Assembly: GCA_016931915.1 (NCBI GenBank)
Contig: JAFGDU010000163.1
Location: 1 to 32,187 of the forward strand
Length of the DNA: 32,187 nt
From: Actinomycetota bacterium
GTDB lineage: Bacteria; Actinomycetota; Geothermincolia; Geothermincolales; RBG-13-55-18
Direction of reading: 5' to 3'
Below, piece by piece: positions 29,783-32,187 of this stretch (the first letter of the stretch is position 1; every line of letters begins with the position of its first letter). The position numbers were made by a program, and so were the translations under genes. A model generated the notes under the pieces. That model ran no database searches, was not told the origin of the DNA, and was given only the letters and a program-made list of their open reading frames with translations.

Positions 29783-30687
29783 GCTATCGCCTCCTCCAGG
29801 GCCTCCTGTCCTTCCTCTACGCCCTGCCTCCTGCCGGAGACCAGCACCGGAGCTCCCATCACGCGCAGGGAGAGGGCTCCCCTCTCGGGACAGGCGGCCA
29901 CGCACTCGCCGCAGAGGGCGCAGTCCGCTATGGCCAGCCGCCCCGTCCTCTCGCTGTCCGCCACCTCGGTGATGCCAAAGGGACATGAGCAGGCGCACTT
30001 GCCGCAGTGGGTGCAGGCCCCCTCGTCCTTCACCAGCGCCAGGGGGCTCACCGCCGCGGGAAGGCGCGACCCGGCCATGCCCACCAGGGAGAGGCACGCC
30101 CCCAGGGGACACATCTCCTGGCACCAGAAACGCGGGCCCACCACCACCGCCAGCACGATGAGGGCGATGAGCAGGAAGGGCACACTGCCCGCAAAGATGA
30201 AGACCACCGCGCGGTTGGCGATAACCAGCGGATCGAAGATCCAGATCGCGTTTATCCCCACCGCGAAAAGCAGCAACAGTATCGCCAGGAACACGTACTT
30301 GAACCGCAGGCGGAGGTCTTTCTTACCTATGTTGCGGCCGAAGATGTCCTTGGGGCGCAGGCGCGAGATCTTACCGGCGCGCCTCTTCTCCAGCGAGGGC
30401 AGCATCTCCAGGCCGGATCCGAGGGGGCAGATCCAGCCGCAGAAGAAGCGCCCACTCACCAGGGTCAGTCCCAGGAGTATCCAGGCCGGTATCAGATAGA
30501 GCCATATCCCGCTCTCCCATGCCGCCGTTATCCCCGCCAGCGGATCGACGCGCAGGAAGAGGTTCTCGCTCAGCGTGGTGGAGGGCGGGTAAGAGGCGGA
30601 CCAGACCACGACGAAGAAGAGTGCTATGAAGGCCGCCTGCACGGCCCTGCGCACCCAGTGCGCGCCCCTCCTTCTTCCCTTTTTCAC
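29770..30687 (-). CDS. NapH/MauN-like membrane polyferredoxin
   Basis: A 305-residue membrane protein with four probable helices (about 13-33, 62-80, 131-150 and 160-186). Each of two helix pairs is followed by a CxxxCP motif: FFCGWICPLG (C83, C87) and FWCQEMCPLGAC (C189, C193). Two [4Fe-4S] motifs close the chain: C225-xx-C228-xx-C231-xxx-C235-P and C256-xx-C259-xx-C262-xxx-C266-P. This is the NapH family, thought to pass electrons from quinol to the NapG-type protein. The GTG start at 30687 has GGAGG 7 nt upstream and overlaps the stop of the DUF362 gene by 3 nt (GTGA), a sign of translational coupling. Confidence 0.9.
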   Translation of the reverse strand: MKKGRRRGAHWVRRAVQAAFIALFFVVVWSASYPPSTTLSENLFLRVDPLAGITAAWESGIWLYLIPAWILLGLTLVSGRFFCGWICPLGSGLEMLPSLEKRRAGKISRLRPKDIFGRNIGKKDLRLRFKYVFLAILLLLFAVGINAIWIFDPLVIANRAVVFIFAGSVPFLLIALIVLAVVVGPRFWCQEMCPLGACLSLVGMAGSRLPAAVSPLALVKDEGACTHCGKCACSCPFGITEVADSERTGRLAIADCALCGECVAACPERGALSLRVMGAPVLVSGRRQGVEEGQEALEEAIACET

Positions 30688-31682
30688 GCGCTCACCTCCA
30701 CCATACCCAGGGAGGCGAAGTCGGTGGTCCCCACCCCCAGCTGCTCGCCATAGACGAGATAGCCTATGTTCGAGGGCGCCGTCCCGAAGAGACCGCAACA
30801 GTAGGAGTCTACGGCTACGGGGTCGGTGCCGATGATCACCTGGCCGGGGTCTGCGACCGTGCCCGGCCCGCCGGGCCCGCGGTCGAGGAGGATGTTGGTG
30901 GCGTCCGAGATCACCAGCGCCGGCTTGACCACGGTGTTTATCTCCGCGATCGCCTTCTGCAGGTCGATGTTGTGGAAGTTGCCCATGTTCTGGGTGATGC
31001 CGATGAAGTTCTTCATGGCCATGGAGAGTTTAGCGCCGCTGTGGTGCTTGACCTTGGGCATGTTCACGATGACATCGGCCGCGAAGATCTCCTCCAGCAC
31101 CCCCGCGGATGGCAGGGCGGTGGCACCGGGTATCTGCACGATGCGCGCGTTGCCCGGCTTGCGCACGGCATAGACCACCACCTCGGCGCCTGCTGCGCGG
31201 GCTGCCGGTCCGATGCCGTTGGCCTCCAGGGTCTGATCGACGAGGTCCTGCAGGATATGGTCGAAGACGGTCACTTTGGCGGCCCCAGCCGCCAGGAACT
31301 GGCGCACCGCCTCGGCCAGCAGCTCCGGGTTGGTCGTGGTGGCCTGCTCGGGGGAGCGCGCAAAGGCGGCGTTCACCTTGATGAGTACCTTCTTCCCGGC
31401 CAGGCCGAGGGCCTCCATGCCTCCCCAGGCCTCCAACCCCTTACGCAGCATCGCAGCGGGGTCCGCGCCCCGCACCACCACCAGTCCGGCCGGCGGGGCG
31501 GCCTGGGTCTGGGTCGGAGTCGGTATCTCCTCGGGAGATGCCTCGGGTCCCTCGTCCACGGGGCAAGTGTCGGAGGCATTGCCGCCGCAGCCGGGAATGG
31601 TGGACGCCAGGTACAACGCGCCAAGACCGGCGGCGATGGTGCCCGCCTTGCCGATGAATTTCCTTCTATCCAGCTCTTGCAA
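30684..31682 (-). CDS. DUF362 domain protein with TAT/lipoprotein signal
   Basis: A 332-residue protein. The N-terminus has a twin-arginine motif (DRRKFIGKAG, 5-14) and a lipobox-like IPGC (Cys32), so it is probably an exported lipoprotein. The body shows the DUF362 pattern: GKKVLIKVNAAFA (about 95-107), TNPELLAEAVRQFLAAGA, then VIVNMPKVKHHSGAKLSMAMKN (in parts), NFIGITQNM, and a closing VIIGTDPVAVDSYC segment. DUF362 proteins are often found next to ferredoxins and may bind metal or flavin; the function is not known. The TTG start at 31682 has GGGAGG 7 nt upstream. It is the first gene of a three-gene operon with NapH- and NapG-like proteins, both overlapping by a few bases. Confidence 0.87.
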   Translation of the reverse strand: MQELDRRKFIGKAGTIAAGLGALYLASTIPGCGGNASDTCPVDEGPEASPEEIPTPTQTQAAPPAGLVVVRGADPAAMLRKGLEAWGGMEALGLAGKKVLIKVNAAFARSPEQATTTNPELLAEAVRQFLAAGAAKVTVFDHILQDLVDQTLEANGIGPAARAAGAEVVVYAVRKPGNARIVQIPGATALPSAGVLEEIFAADVIVNMPKVKHHSGAKLSMAMKNFIGITQNMGNFHNIDLQKAIAEINTVVKPALVISDATNILLDRGPGGPGTVADPGQVIIGTDPVAVDSYCCGLFGTAPSNIGYLVYGEQLGVGTTDFASLGMVEVSA

Positions 31683-32004
31683 AATATTACCTCCCTGCGG
31701 CGATTATCCCATCCGCGCCCCAGGCTTTCCTTGAGCTGCGTCAACGTCTCTGTGTGTCGAGATCGCTGCTCTCTTTGTTTATTACGCATTTAGTAGCGCT
31801 TTTGTTCGCCGCATGGAGAGGTTCGAGATGATATGAATCATATGGCAGTTACATGGCCCGCGCCCGCAATCTCATGCTCTCACCGGGCTAGACCCCAGGC
31901 GTGCCAGTTAGACGTAGTCGATGGCACCATTGGGACAGACGGAGATCCTCCTCACAGGATGTCGAACCCTCGAGGAGGATGCTCTCCTGTCGTGAGTTCC
32001 AGGG
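31683..32004. other. Intergenic region upstream of the DUF362 operon (322 bp)
   Basis: No full gene is seen. It holds a perfect 6+1+6 palindrome at 31831-31843 (ATATGA-A-TCATAT), a 9-bp stem at 31945-31953 / 31972-31980 (ATCCTCCTC with GAGGAGGAT), and a short minus-strand frame at 31908-31955 whose product ends in CPNGAIDYV. The stem lies 24 nt after the stop of the right-edge gene and might help end its transcript, but no T run follows. Confidence 0.5.
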
Positions 32005-32187
32005 CTAGGGGCTGTATCCTACGGAGTCGTGCCCCCCTGCTCTGCCGTTGTATACGAAATACATGGCGCGTTCCGCCACCACCGGCCTGTCCGCGCTCAC
32101 CCTGGTGGAAACGTCGGTGTCGGCAAGCCCCGGAAGCTCGTCCAGGTGGATCGACTTGCGCGTGCCGGCGGGAAGCTGGAAGGTGTA
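32005..32187 (-). CDS. C-terminal part of a surface-type protein (5' end outside window)
   Basis: A 60-codon frame reads in from the right edge on the minus strand and ends in TAG at 32005-32007. The product has FQLPAGTRKSIHLDELPG, then DTDVSTRVSADRPVVAERAM and a GGHDSVGYSP ending. The block 'V-S-T-x-V-S-A-D-x-P-V-V-A-E-R-A-M-Y' followed by GGHxS is a beta-sandwich repeat often seen at the ends of secreted or surface proteins in uncultured high-GC bacteria. I cannot give it a named function. Its frame is open through the window edge, and codon use matches its neighbours. Confidence 0.65.
   Translation of the reverse strand, partial: YTFQLPAGTRKSIHLDELPGLADTDVSTRVSADRPVVAERAMYFVYNGRAGGHDSVGYSP

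Noticed and set aside
31955..31985. GGTTCGA-like T-arm hint of a tRNA
   Set aside because: No acceptor stem, anticodon arm or D-arm can be built around it.

Overview
The window is about 32 kb of high-GC bacterial DNA. Most genes are on the minus strand, gaps are short, and many starts have clear GGAGG-type ribosome binding sites, including TTG and GTG starts. The gene content suggests an uncultured, probably anaerobic or facultative member of the Actinomycetota, or a similar high-GC lineage. The clues are a mycobacterial OtsB1-type trehalose fusion, a 2-hydroxyacyl-CoA dehydratase pair, a polyferredoxin redox module, a C_GCAxxG protein and several acyl-CoA enzymes. The lineage is an inference; there is no rRNA or marker gene in the window.

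Layout. 1-360: 3' end of a class I/II aminotransferase (+). 382-5664: a five-gene minus-strand operon that reads, in transcription order, a duplicated zinc-knuckle protein, an amidohydrolase-fold protein without the usual metal ligands, a phenylacetate-CoA-ligase-like enzyme, a double isochorismatase-fold hydrolase and a HIT protein. A TATAAT box lies upstream. 5848-8379: VOC protein, SEC-C protein and SCP2-like protein (minus). 8380-8951: divergent intergenic region with a palindromic repeat. 8952-10670: D-aminoacylase-type amidohydrolase (+). 10671-10960: a chain of repeats between convergent genes. 10961-11977: C_GCAxxG and ATC-hydrolase-like pair (minus). 12080-12753: small basic protein and SlyD-like FKBP. 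12995-16978: a 1327-residue beta-phosphoglucomutase / trehalose-6-phosphatase / GH65 fusion. 17139-19804: GH3 lipoprotein, crotonase and GNAT acetyltransferase. 20047-21387: CoA-transferase (+). 21389-21595: a 207-bp element bounded by 42-nt inverted repeats. 21595-24153: P-type ATPase. 24309-26159: DUF2207 membrane protein. 26292-28696: two-subunit 2-hydroxyacyl-CoA dehydratase-family pair. 28779-29054: remnant of an NTF2/SnoaL-like gene. 29177-31682: a DUF362 / NapH-like / NapG-like exported redox operon. 32005-32187: 3' end of a surface-type protein.

How the parts may work together. Acyl-CoA chemistry recurs (CoA ligase, crotonase, CoA-transferase, dehydratase pair), which fits an organism that ferments or anaerobically oxidises organic acids. 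The trehalose fusion carries every step from trehalose-6-phosphate to glucose-6-phosphate plus glucose. The DUF362 operon looks like a membrane and exported electron-transfer branch without its terminal enzyme in view.

The most unusual structure is a repeat system. Four 42-nt copies sit 0 to 6 nt from the stop codons of four genes, always where two genes converge, and two copies form the ends of a foldable MITE-like element. A second palindromic repeat family is chained to one of these copies. The two internally duplicated proteins in the first operon and several apparently altered active sites are the best protein-level leads.
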